Shown: piece after piece, positions 1 through 6,594 of the stretch | Layout of the letters: each line of letters opens with the position of its first letter | How positions within the stretch are numbered: position 1 is the stretch's first letter | Origin: Treponema sp. | GTDB taxonomy: Bacteria; Spirochaetota; Spirochaetia; Treponematales; Treponemataceae | NCBI GenBank assembly: GCA_016294035.1 | Contig: JAEDCT010000029.1 | Location: 1-17,799 of the forward strand | Direction of reading: 5' to 3' | DNA length: 17,799 nucleotides | Translations under genes and position numbers: made by a program | The notes under the pieces: generated by a model | What the model was told of the DNA's origin: nothing | What the model saw: only the letters and a program-made list of their open reading frames with translations | Database searches by the model: none

Positions 1-1
1 C

Positions 2-47
2 CTTAGCCTTATAGGCTAAGAGCAAACCACCCGTTTGACGGGTGGTT
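2..47. repeat. two tandem stem-loops (REP-like, or terminator of the 190-aa gene)
   Basis: Two perfect hairpins lie 4 nt apart. The first has arms 2-9 and 13-20 (8 bp, 3-nt loop). The second has arms 25-33 and 39-47 (9 bp, GC-rich, 5-nt loop TTTGA). Read on the minus strand, the GC-rich hairpin starts 16 nt after the stop codon of the gene at 64-636 and is followed by TTTGCTCTT, so it may serve as an intrinsic terminator with a weak U-tract. Paired hairpins of this kind also occur as dispersed REP-like elements and at ends of IS200/IS605-type elements. The window edge prevents a decision. The hairpins are seen; the role is inferred. Confidence 0.6.
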
Positions 48-63
48 GTGATTTTAGTGATTG

Positions 64-636
64 TTATTGTAGTTTCCTGCTGATTTTGAATTCCAGGTTA
101 TCGGATACAGTGAATTGAAAATCAGATTCGATAAATAATCCCTGTGTGAAACATTCCATAAGCTTCCAGTAGATATTACTTTCGTTGTTTTCTTTTTTCC
201 ATGATATGAGATTCTCATTTTTGCATGTGACCTGGTGATGGCTTATGCTTGCATTTTCCAGTATGAATTCATGGAAATATTCCAGGGCGGTTTCCACGTC
301 TTTTATCTGTCCGACTGCGATTTTTTTCCCCTGGTTGAAGAAATACTCTTCCATCAGTTTAAGGTATTCTTTTGATGATTCCAGTAATTTTTTGGATACC
401 AGTTCTATTCGTTTTAGGGCTATGTTTTCATACATTCTTAAAAATTGATCTGGTGCATCCGGATCGATTACTTTTTCATAGTCTCCTTCGGGTATGGCTC
501 CGCAGTTCATGTCCATGTAGTCATAGAATTCCTGTCCAAATTTCTGGGAGGCAAATGCGATAATATCATCAGTCATGTATGTCAGGAGTTTTATTTTGTT
601 GAATTGCTGGTAGTTTTGAATTGTATTTTCATTCAT
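64..636 (-). CDS. hypothetical protein, 190 aa, no recognised family
   Basis: I do not recognise this protein. It reads as a soluble, acidic, largely helical polypeptide. There is no signal peptide, no membrane segment and no obvious catalytic motif. The N-terminal half (about residues 10-100) is rich in aromatic and charged residues and ends in a probable amphipathic helix around residues 70-105. The tail (about 130-190) is richer in Ser, Asn and Lys. The ATG at 634-636 is the only plausible start. AGGA sits 17 nt upstream, too far for a good ribosome site, and a TATGAT -10-like box (648-653) lies so close that a nearly leaderless message is possible. It is separated from carB by a strong terminator and is probably its own transcript. 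The long intact frame supports a real gene, although it may be strain-specific cargo beside the hairpins at 2-47. Confidence 0.65.
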   Translation of the reverse strand: MNENTIQNYQQFNKIKLLTYMTDDIIAFASQKFGQEFYDYMDMNCGAIPEGDYEKVIDPDAPDQFLRMYENIALKRIELVSKKLLESSKEYLKLMEEYFFNQGKKIAVGQIKDVETALEYFHEFILENASISHHQVTCKNENLISWKKENNESNIYWKLMECFTQGLFIESDFQFTVSDNLEFKISRKLQ

Positions 637-669
637 GATATCAGTATATCATAATCCTGGTTTATGGTA

Positions 670-712
670 ATCAAAATAACCTGCAGAAATTTTTTATGCA
701 GGTTATTTTGAT
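670..712 (-). terminator. intrinsic terminator of carB
   Basis: A perfect 16-bp inverted repeat (arms 670-685 and 697-712, 11-nt loop) begins about 40 nt after the carB stop codon in the direction of transcription. The distal arm is U-rich on either strand, so it could act in both directions, although no plus-strand gene ends here. Confidence 0.85.
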
Positions 713-751
713 GATGTTTTACTCGGAATTTGACCATGCAAATTGCGACAG

Positions 752-3700
752 TTATTTTATTGCAGCGTGGAATTCCTGGAGGCTTTTGACAGATCCCTTT
801 CCGTTCTTTACGGCTTCTATTCCGGCGATGGCGGCACGGGCGGCTGCGATTGTGGTGATGTATGGAACCTTGTACTTGAGGGCTGCCTTTCTGATTGCTT
901 CTTCATCCTGAATGACACCGCGTCTTACAGATGGAGTGTTGATACACAGACAAACTTCCTTGTTGAGTATTGCATCAAGAACATTAGGTCGTCCTTCTGC
1001 AATCTTGTTGATTTTTGTACATGCAATTCCATTGTCGTTGAAGTATTTTGCAGTTCCTTCTGTTGCAAGAATTTCAAATCCAAGGGAACTCAAATTCTTT
1101 CCAACTTCAATGATCTGTTCCTTGAGATTTACCTTGTCACTTAAAGAAACAAGAACCTTCTTTGTTTCGCCGGTTTTTGGTGCACCTGGAAGTTCGCTTC
1201 CTGCTGCCTCCTGGCTCTTGTAGAATGCAAGATCAAAGTCACGGCTGAGGCCAAGAACTTCACCTGTAGAGCGCATTTCAGGTCCGAGAACAGGGTCAAC
1301 GTTAGGGAACTTTGTGAACGGGAACACTGCTTCCTTTACACCATGGTGTGGAATGACTTTTTCTGTAAGCCTGAGGTCCTGTAAAGATTCACCAAGCATG
1401 AGCCGTGTTGCAAGGCGAGCCATCTGTGTGTTGCATACCTTAGATACAAGAGGAACTGTACGGGATGCGCGAGGGTTTGCTTCGATAACGAATACCTTTC
1501 CGTCTTCAATTGCATACTGCATGTTCATGAGACCGCAAACGTGAAGATTCTGTGCGATCTTCCTTGTATATTCCTTGATTGTCTCAAGATTTTCCTTAGG
1601 AATTCCAACTGGAGGAATTACACAAGCTGAGTCTCCTGAATGGATTCCTGCAAGTTCTATGTGTTCCATAACTGAAGGAATGAATACTTCCTTTCCGTCT
1701 GAGAGGGCATCTGATTCGCATTCAAGGGCATTGTGGAGGAAGCGGTCAATGAGAAGAGGGCGGTCTGGTGTTACACCTACTGCCTTTTCTACATATTCAG
1801 CAAGCATCTTTTCGTCGTAGATAACTTCCATGCCGCGTCCGCCAAGAACAAATGAAGGACGGATCATGATTGGGTAGCCGATCTTGTCTGCAGCTGCCTT
1901 TGCTTCTTCAAAATTTACTGCCATTGCGCTTTCCGGCATTGGGATTTCAAGCTTGTCCATCATCTTTCGGAAGAGGTCGCGGTCTTCTGCAATGTCGATG
2001 GAATCGATTGATGTACCGAGGATGTTAACGCCTTCATCGCTGAGGGCACGGGCAATGTTAAGTGGAGTCTGTCCACCGAACTGGACGATGACACCCATTG
2101 GCTTTTCTTTTTCGTAGATCTGGAGAACATCTTCAAGTGTAACTGGTTCAAAGTAAAGCTTGTCCGATGTGTCGTAGTCTGTAGAAACTGTTTCCGGGTT
2201 GCAGTTAACCAGGATTGTCTCGTATCCCATTGCCTTAAGCTGCATGGCTGCATGACAGCAGCAGTAGTCGAATTCGATGCCCTGACCGATTCTGTTTGGA
2301 CCACCGCCGAGGATCATGATCTTCTTCTTGTTGTCAGAAGCCGGTGCCTTGTCCACGTCATTGTATGTTGAGTAGTAGTAGTTTGCATTTTCTACGCCTG
2401 AAACTGGAACTGCAAGCCATCCTTCCTTTACGCCAAGTTCCGTTCTCTTTTTGCGTACATCCTTTTCGCGGATGCCGAGAATCTTTGCAATGTACTTGTC
2501 GCTGAAACCTTCTTTCTTTGCCTGAATGAGAAGATCGTCTGCCGGAAGCTGGCCTGGGGTCTGGAGCATCTTTTCTTCTGTTTCAACAAGTTCTGCCATT
2601 TCCTGGAGCCATTCTTTCTTTACGAAAGTAAGTTCATTGAGCTTGTCCAAAGAAACACCCTTGCGGATTGCTTCGTAAAGAATGAACCATCTTTCGCTTG
2701 ATGCAGTTTTGAGCATGTCGCAGAGTTCGTCTGCAGATTTCTTGTTGAAATCCTTTGCAAAACCAAGACCTGCACGGCCATTTTCAAGACCGCGGATAGC
2801 CTTCTGGAATGTTTCCTTGAAAGTTTTACCGATGGCCATGACTTCACCAACGGCCTTCATCTGTGTACCGAGGGAATCTTCTACACCACGGAATTTTTCA
2901 AATGCCCAGCGTGCAAACTTGAGGACTACGTAGTCTCCGTCCGGAGCTCCACCTGCTGTGTATTTGTCCAATGTTCCGTCACGCCAGTATGGAATTTCAT
3001 CCAATGTCATGCCGGAAGCAAGTTTTGCTGAAATGAGGGCGATTGGGAAACCTGTAGCCTTTGAAGCAAGGGCAGACGAACGTGATGTACGAGGGTTGAT
3101 TTCGATGATTACAACTTCGTCTGTTTTTGGGTTGTGAGCAAACTGAACGTTTGTACCGCCGATAACGCCGATTGATTCAACAATCTTGAAAGCATCCTTT
3201 ACGAGGCGGTCTTCAAGTTCCTTGTCGATTGTCATAAATGGAGCAGCGCAGAATGAGTCGCCTGTGTGAACGCCGACTGCATCGATGTTTTCGATTGTAC
3301 AGATGGCAATCATCTGGTTCTTTGCATCGCGGACAACTTCAACTTCAAGTTCTTCCCAACCGAGAATTGACTGTTCAATAAGACACTGGTGTGTAAGTGA
3401 AAGATCAAGTCCGTTTGTTACGATTGTGCGGAGTTCTTCCATGTTATAGCAGAATCCACCTCCGGCACCACCCATTGTGTAGGCTGGGCGAACAACGATT
3501 GGGAAACCGATTGTTGTTGCAATTTTTTCTGCTTCTTCTACTGTATAGCAGATGTCAGATGCTGGAGTCTTGATTCCAAGTTTCTGCATTGTTTCCTTAA
3601 AGATTTCACGGTCTTCACCGCGTTCAATGGCATCAAGGTTAACACCGATAACCTGTACCCCGTACTTTTCAAGTACACCTGCCTTGTTGAGTTCCTGGGC

Positions 3701-3994
3701 TAGGTTGAGTCCTGTCTGTCCACCGAGGTTAGGGAGGAGGGCATCCGGGCGTTCCTTTTCGATGATCTGTGTAAGACGTTCAAGATTGAGCGGTTCGATG
3801 TATGTAGCGTCTGCCATGACAGGGTCTGTCATGATAGTTGCCGGATTTGAGTTTACGAGAACAATCTTGTATCCCTGTTCACGAAGGGCCTTGCAAGCCT
3901 GTGTGCCTGAATAGTCAAATTCGCAGGCCTGACCGATAACAATTGGACCTGAACCGATAATCAAAACTTTGTTGATGTCTGTGCGTTTAGCCAT
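752..3994 (-). CDS. carB: carbamoyl-phosphate synthase large subunit
   Basis: This is the synthetase subunit that makes carbamoyl phosphate from bicarbonate, ammonia (channelled from the CarA glutaminase) and two ATP. The product feeds pyrimidine and arginine synthesis in the cytoplasm. At 1080 aa it has the usual family length. The first ATP-grasp half carries GSGPIVIGQACEFDYSG near residues 14-30. A linker/oligomerisation region spans about 400-550. The second ATP-grasp half starts with GGGPNRIGQGIEFDY near residue 565. An MGS-like allosteric domain runs from about 945 to the end. That domain keeps the residues that contact UMP in the E. coli enzyme (SDK, TEGT, NKIAEGRP, INTPS), so UMP feedback is likely. 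The ATG at 3994 has AGGGG 10 nt upstream. carA is not adjacent, so carB is probably monocistronic and ends at the terminator at 670-712. The identification is secure. Confidence 0.98.
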   Translation of the reverse strand: MAKRTDINKVLIIGSGPIVIGQACEFDYSGTQACKALREQGYKIVLVNSNPATIMTDPVMADATYIEPLNLERLTQIIEKERPDALLPNLGGQTGLNLAQELNKAGVLEKYGVQVIGVNLDAIERGEDREIFKETMQKLGIKTPASDICYTVEEAEKIATTIGFPIVVRPAYTMGGAGGGFCYNMEELRTIVTNGLDLSLTHQCLIEQSILGWEELEVEVVRDAKNQMIAICTIENIDAVGVHTGDSFCAAPFMTIDKELEDRLVKDAFKIVESIGVIGGTNVQFAHNPKTDEVVIIEINPRTSRSSALASKATGFPIALISAKLASGMTLDEIPYWRDGTLDKYTAGGAPDGDYVVLKFARWAFEKFRGVEDSLGTQMKAVGEVMAIGKTFKETFQKAIRGLENGRAGLGFAKDFNKKSADELCDMLKTASSERWFILYEAIRKGVSLDKLNELTFVKKEWLQEMAELVETEEKMLQTPGQLPADDLLIQAKKEGFSDKYIAKILGIREKDVRKKRTELGVKEGWLAVPVSGVENANYYYSTYNDVDKAPASDNKKKIMILGGGPNRIGQGIEFDYCCCHAAMQLKAMGYETILVNCNPETVSTDYDTSDKLYFEPVTLEDVLQIYEKEKPMGVIVQFGGQTPLNIARALSDEGVNILGTSIDSIDIAEDRDLFRKMMDKLEIPMPESAMAVNFEEAKAAADKIGYPIMIRPSFVLGGRGMEVIYDEKMLAEYVEKAVGVTPDRPLLIDRFLHNALECESDALSDGKEVFIPSVMEHIELAGIHSGDSACVIPPVGIPKENLETIKEYTRKIAQNLHVCGLMNMQYAIEDGKVFVIEANPRASRTVPLVSKVCNTQMARLATRLMLGESLQDLRLTEKVIPHHGVKEAVFPFTKFPNVDPVLGPEMRSTGEVLGLSRDFDLAFYKSQEAAGSELPGAPKTGETKKVLVSLSDKVNLKEQIIEVGKNLSSLGFEILATEGTAKYFNDNGIACTKINKIAEGRPNVLDAILNKEVCLCINTPSVRRGVIQDEEAIRKAALKYKVPYITTIAAARAAIAGIEAVKNGKGSVKSLQEFHAAIK

Positions 3995-4028
3995 TTTTTT
4001 ATAACCCCTAGATAAAAATATTTAAAAA

Positions 4029-4061
4029 AAAGCTGAATCTGCCTTTTGACAAATTCAGCTT
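4029..4061 (-). terminator. intrinsic terminator inside the carB upstream region
   Basis: On the minus strand a 9-bp stem (arms 4053-4061 and 4030-4038, 14-nt loop) is followed directly by a run of eight T and further T-rich sequence, the classic intrinsic-terminator layout. It lies only 35 nt before the carB start codon. It either insulates carB from upstream read-through or forms part of its leader. Because a promoter-like motif (4061-4091) would start transcription within this stem, insulation is the simpler reading. Confidence 0.75.
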
Positions 4062-4091
4062 ATATAATTTACTTATGATGTGATTTTGCAA
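4061..4091 (-). promoter_or_regulatory. candidate carB promoter
   Basis: On the minus strand TTGCAA (4086-4091) is followed 17-19 nt later by ATTATA/TATATA (4061-4068), a reasonable sigma70-like pair. Transcription would begin near 4054-4056, giving a short leader of about 60 nt with the AGGGG site. This is based on motif matching only, and the AT-rich setting makes chance matches common. Confidence 0.35.
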
Positions 4092-4255
4092 ATGTAATGT
4101 GCATTTGTAGTAACCTTTTTCATGACATAAAGGATTGTATCAAAAATCCTGTTCTTAATCCATATAAAAAATTGTATTTTTTTTCGTTTGTCATGTTCTG
4201 TTCTGGAATCAGGTCTATAGTTTTTGCAATTTGCAGTTTGGAGTGCCTCTGCCAT
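4073..4255 (-). CDS. possible small ORF (60 codons), doubtful
   Basis: A 60-codon frame starts at an ATG with AGGA spaced 7 nt upstream. Its stop codon is 12 nt before the terminator at 4029-4061. It begins 12 nt after the T-run of the upstream terminator, so the frame neatly fills the space between two terminators. The peptide is Lys/Arg-rich in the middle with a modestly hydrophobic stretch near residues 28-45, and resembles nothing I know. There is almost no room for a promoter of its own except by read-through. It may equally be a chance frame in an AT-rich spacer. Confidence 0.2.
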   Translation of the reverse strand: MAEALQTANCKNYRPDSRTEHDKRKKIQFFIWIKNRIFDTILYVMKKVTTNAHYICKITS

Positions 4256-4267
4256 GAAATATCCTGC

Positions 4268-4325
4268 AAAAAAAAGACTGTCTAATAAGTCTATCGAATG
4301 ACAAAACGAACTTACTGGACAGTCT
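4268..4325 (-). terminator. intrinsic terminator of the LicC-like/PLP fusion gene
   Basis: On the minus strand the outer 8-bp stem (4318-4325 with 4275-4282) encloses an inner 5-bp stem (4310-4314 with 4286-4290) and a 3-bp stem (4307-4309 with 4294-4296). A run of eight T follows (A-run 4268-4275 on the plus strand). It starts about 30 nt after the stop codon of the gene at 4355. The interrupted stem is long for a terminator, but the T-run makes the call likely. Confidence 0.8.
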
Positions 4326-4354
4326 CTTATATTGAGTTTTACAAAATCAGTTGC

Positions 4355-6322
4355 TTACTTTTTCAGGAATTCCCTGATGAGGGCAACAACTTTTTCCATT
4401 ACTTCCTTGCGGTCAAGTGTTACGCGCATTGCAAGGTTGCTTCCTTCTGTCCAAAGACGTACAAGGTAACCATTTTTCTGGAGATAATCCTTGAGAGCCT
4501 GTGTGTCAATTCCCACATAATGCATGAATACAAAGTTTGCATCGCTTTCAAAGGCCTTTACACCTGGAAGTTTGTTCATTTCCTCAATGAAGTAGTTTCG
4601 GCTTTCGGTAATGTCAGCAAGAAGCTTGTCATAATATTCCTGATCCTGCAGGGCAGCGATTGCCATTTTGCGGCTTATGTTGTTTACACGGAATGGATTT
4701 ACGTCAAGGCGGAATACCTGCTTTGCCATTGGATTACAGATTCCGTATCCAACGCGAACACCTGCAAGACCATAAAGTTTTGAGAAAGTACGGCTGAATA
4801 CTACGTTTGAATAAGTGTTGAGAAGATGAACAACATCGTATTTCTTTGGTCCGAATCCAAGGTAAGCCTCATCAACGATAACAAGAGAAGCTGGATTTTC
4901 CTTGATGATTGTTTCCAGGTCTCCAGGTGCCAGGAATGCTCCTGTAGGGTTGTGTGGTGTTGTGAGAATAATAATGCGTGGAGTAATGGTACGTGCCTTT
5001 TCACGAAGTCCGTCTACATCAAACTCATAAGCCTTGTCTCCTGCCTTTACGTCGTAGTATGCAGCCTTAGCCATGCGGAGTTCCACAACAGATTTGTAGT
5101 AGTTCCATGCTGGGGATGAGATGAGAACAGTGTCACCTTTGTTTAGAACAAGAGTCATGATAGTCTTTATGACATCAGAAGAACCTGAGTGTACAAGAAT
5201 GTGGTCTGTGCTGATTCCCTCGCGCTTTGAAATTTCAACTGCAAGATCATCTTCACGTGTAAGATCATAGAGCATAACGTCTTCATAAGTTGCGTTGCGC
5301 AATACATCCATGCATTTTGGACTTGGCTTGAAGAGATTTTCATTTACGTGGAGACGTCCTGTAAACTGTTCAGTTGAAACTACTGAATATGATTTTGTGT
5401 CTGCATAGTTTGAAAGATAGTTGAGGCGGATTGTCTGGTTTTCCATTTCCTCTTCTGCAATGAACTGTTCAACAAAGTCCTTGAATCCAGGATAGAATTC
5501 AATGATTTCTTCTGTTGTATCAAATTCCTTACAGTCTTCTTCTTCTCGCTGCATGATCTTCATCTTGAGAACGTCGATGTGCTTTGCGTAGAAGTGGTCC
5601 CATAGCATGTATTTCATTTCAGGATCGTAATATTCCTTTACCATAAGATCCTTGAATTTTGCCGAGAAGTCCTTGTTCCAGTATGATTCTCCGATTACAT
5701 ACCATCCGTTTTCACCACCGCGCTTGAGCTCTGTGATGTATCCGTTTTCATCGTATGATTTTGCAAAGTCTTCATTTATGAATTCATCGCTGAATTTTGC
5801 GGCATAGTATGAATCATAAACATATTCCTTGTATACGTTATGGGCAAACCAGTTATCACTGCAGCAGATGTATGTGTTCTTGAGATAATCCTTTGCAGCA
5901 TAAATTGATGATGTATTGTTTTTTTCTTCCCATTCAGTGTTTTCAATAACAATGAGTCCAGGATATTTCTTTGCCATCTCATAGTACTTTTCTTTTTTGT
6001 AACCGACTACGAGAATGATTTCGCCAATGCCAACATCCTTGAGCTGCTTGATCTGGCGTTCAACCATTGTGTCACCCTTTATTTCAAATAGTCCCTTTGG
6101 AAGGTAGTTCGAAAGGGGCATGCAACGACGGCTGCGACCTGCTGCCATGATGATAGCATTGTCAACTTTGTAAGGCTTGAGCTCTTCGTATCCCTTGTCT
6201 GTTACTTTTTTGTCTTTAAGTAATCCTGCTTTTTCGCAAGCTGAAATTATCTCCTTGTCAAAACCGCTGATGTCCTTGTTTTTGTGAGCTGCATAAAGCA
6301 GGTCAAATTCCTTTTCTGTCAT
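4355..6322 (-). CDS. winged-helix + LicC-like cytidylyltransferase + class I/II PLP enzyme fusion (655 aa)
   Basis: This is a three-part cytoplasmic protein. Residues 1-50 look like a small winged helix (ending VTDKGYEELKPY). Residues 53-280 are a LicC-like nucleotidyltransferase with MAAGRSRR (59-66), the PKG lysine (K76), SDNW (155-158) and WDHFY (241-245). LicC relatives load phosphocholine or similar phosphates onto CTP. Residues 300-655 are a HisC/CobD-like fold type I PLP enzyme: HSGSSD (378-383), PHNPTG (456-461), DEAY (484-487), SRTFSK with PLP lysine K515, and R523/R633 as likely substrate-binding arginines. I chose ATG 6322 because AAAGGAGG lies 7 nt upstream; an in-frame TTG at 6340 would put that site inside the coding region. 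The linked activities suggest making an amino-alcohol phosphate and activating it as a CDP derivative. The substrate is unknown, and whether the PLP domain transaminates or decarboxylates cannot be told. Confidence 0.85.
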   Translation of the reverse strand: MTEKEFDLLYAAHKNKDISGFDKEIISACEKAGLLKDKKVTDKGYEELKPYKVDNAIIMAAGRSRRCMPLSNYLPKGLFEIKGDTMVERQIKQLKDVGIGEIILVVGYKKEKYYEMAKKYPGLIVIENTEWEEKNNTSSIYAAKDYLKNTYICCSDNWFAHNVYKEYVYDSYYAAKFSDEFINEDFAKSYDENGYITELKRGGENGWYVIGESYWNKDFSAKFKDLMVKEYYDPEMKYMLWDHFYAKHIDVLKMKIMQREEEDCKEFDTTEEIIEFYPGFKDFVEQFIAEEEMENQTIRLNYLSNYADTKSYSVVSTEQFTGRLHVNENLFKPSPKCMDVLRNATYEDVMLYDLTREDDLAVEISKREGISTDHILVHSGSSDVIKTIMTLVLNKGDTVLISSPAWNYYKSVVELRMAKAAYYDVKAGDKAYEFDVDGLREKARTITPRIIILTTPHNPTGAFLAPGDLETIIKENPASLVIVDEAYLGFGPKKYDVVHLLNTYSNVVFSRTFSKLYGLAGVRVGYGICNPMAKQVFRLDVNPFRVNNISRKMAIAALQDQEYYDKLLADITESRNYFIEEMNKLPGVKAFESDANFVFMHYVGIDTQALKDYLQKNGYLVRLWTEGSNLAMRVTLDRKEVMEKVVALIREFLKK

Positions 6323-6329
6323 TACAGAA

Positions 6330-6337
6330 CCTCCTTT
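6330..6337 (-). promoter_or_regulatory. ribosome binding site that fixes the 6322 start
   Basis: AAAGGAGG on the minus strand is a near-perfect anti-16S match placed 7 nt before ATG 6322. It rules out the longer in-frame TTG start at 6340, which would overlap this site. Confidence 0.85.
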
Positions 6338-6348
6338 CAAAGATAAAC

Positions 6349-6376
6349 GGCACCGTGAATGTTTTTTATTGGTGCC
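6349..6376. repeat. inverted repeat in the leader of the 655-aa fusion gene
   Basis: The 6-bp GC-rich arms GGCACC (6349-6354) and GGTGCC (6371-6376) flank a 16-nt AT-rich spacer, just upstream of the strong ribosome site of the minus-strand gene. It could be an mRNA hairpin or a protein-binding operator in the divergent promoter region. Confidence 0.4.
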
Positions 6377-6594
6377 AGGTACTTTTTAACCGCTTGTTTT
6401 GTGCGATTTAGGTTATACCTTTTTCAAGAGAAGCATTTGCTTTCAGGTGAATATTATCATTGTATCAAATAATACAACAATTGAACAGAGATAAAGATAC
6501 AGAATCTTTAATCACAGACTTCCCGTATATATGGAATAAAATGGCATTTTGTGTTAGGATCAACTAATATTTTTGTAACTTTGGGGTAGTAAAA

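Larger units (their letters stand above)
3995..4354. other. 360-bp intergenic region between carB and the LicC-like fusion gene
   Basis: This is the only gene-poor stretch longer than 300 bases. It holds, in minus-strand order, the terminator of the upstream gene (4268-4325), the doubtful 60-codon frame (4073-4255), the candidate carB promoter (4061-4091), a second terminator (4029-4061) and the carB ribosome site. Nothing resembling a tRNA, a known riboswitch or a PyrR-type binding site was recognised. Confidence 0.6.
6323..6594. promoter_or_regulatory. divergent 272-bp intergenic region between two fusion genes
   Basis: Both flanking genes start here and point away from each other, so promoters for both should lie within it. 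It contains the GGCACC/GGTGCC inverted repeat (6349-6376) and an AT-rich dyad TTGTAT-N6-ATACAA (6460-6477) that could be an operator. A TAATAT box (6565-6570) may serve the plus-strand gene. No -35/-10 pair is convincing enough to call. Confidence 0.4.

Noticed and set aside
3995..4100. PyrR- or riboswitch-type attenuator upstream of carB
   Set aside because: No PyrR-binding consensus or known aptamer fold was recognised, and no alternative antiterminator pairing with the stem at 4029-4061 was evident.
4268..4325. Possible MITE or insertion-sequence end (inverted AGACTGTC arms)
   Set aside because: No target-site duplication flanks it and no second copy is in the window; the following T-run and position right after a stop codon fit a terminator better.
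4298..4783. 161-codon plus-strand frame overlapping the PLP domain of the 655-aa fusion
   Set aside because: It is antisense to well-conserved catalytic motifs and its composition is not gene-like.
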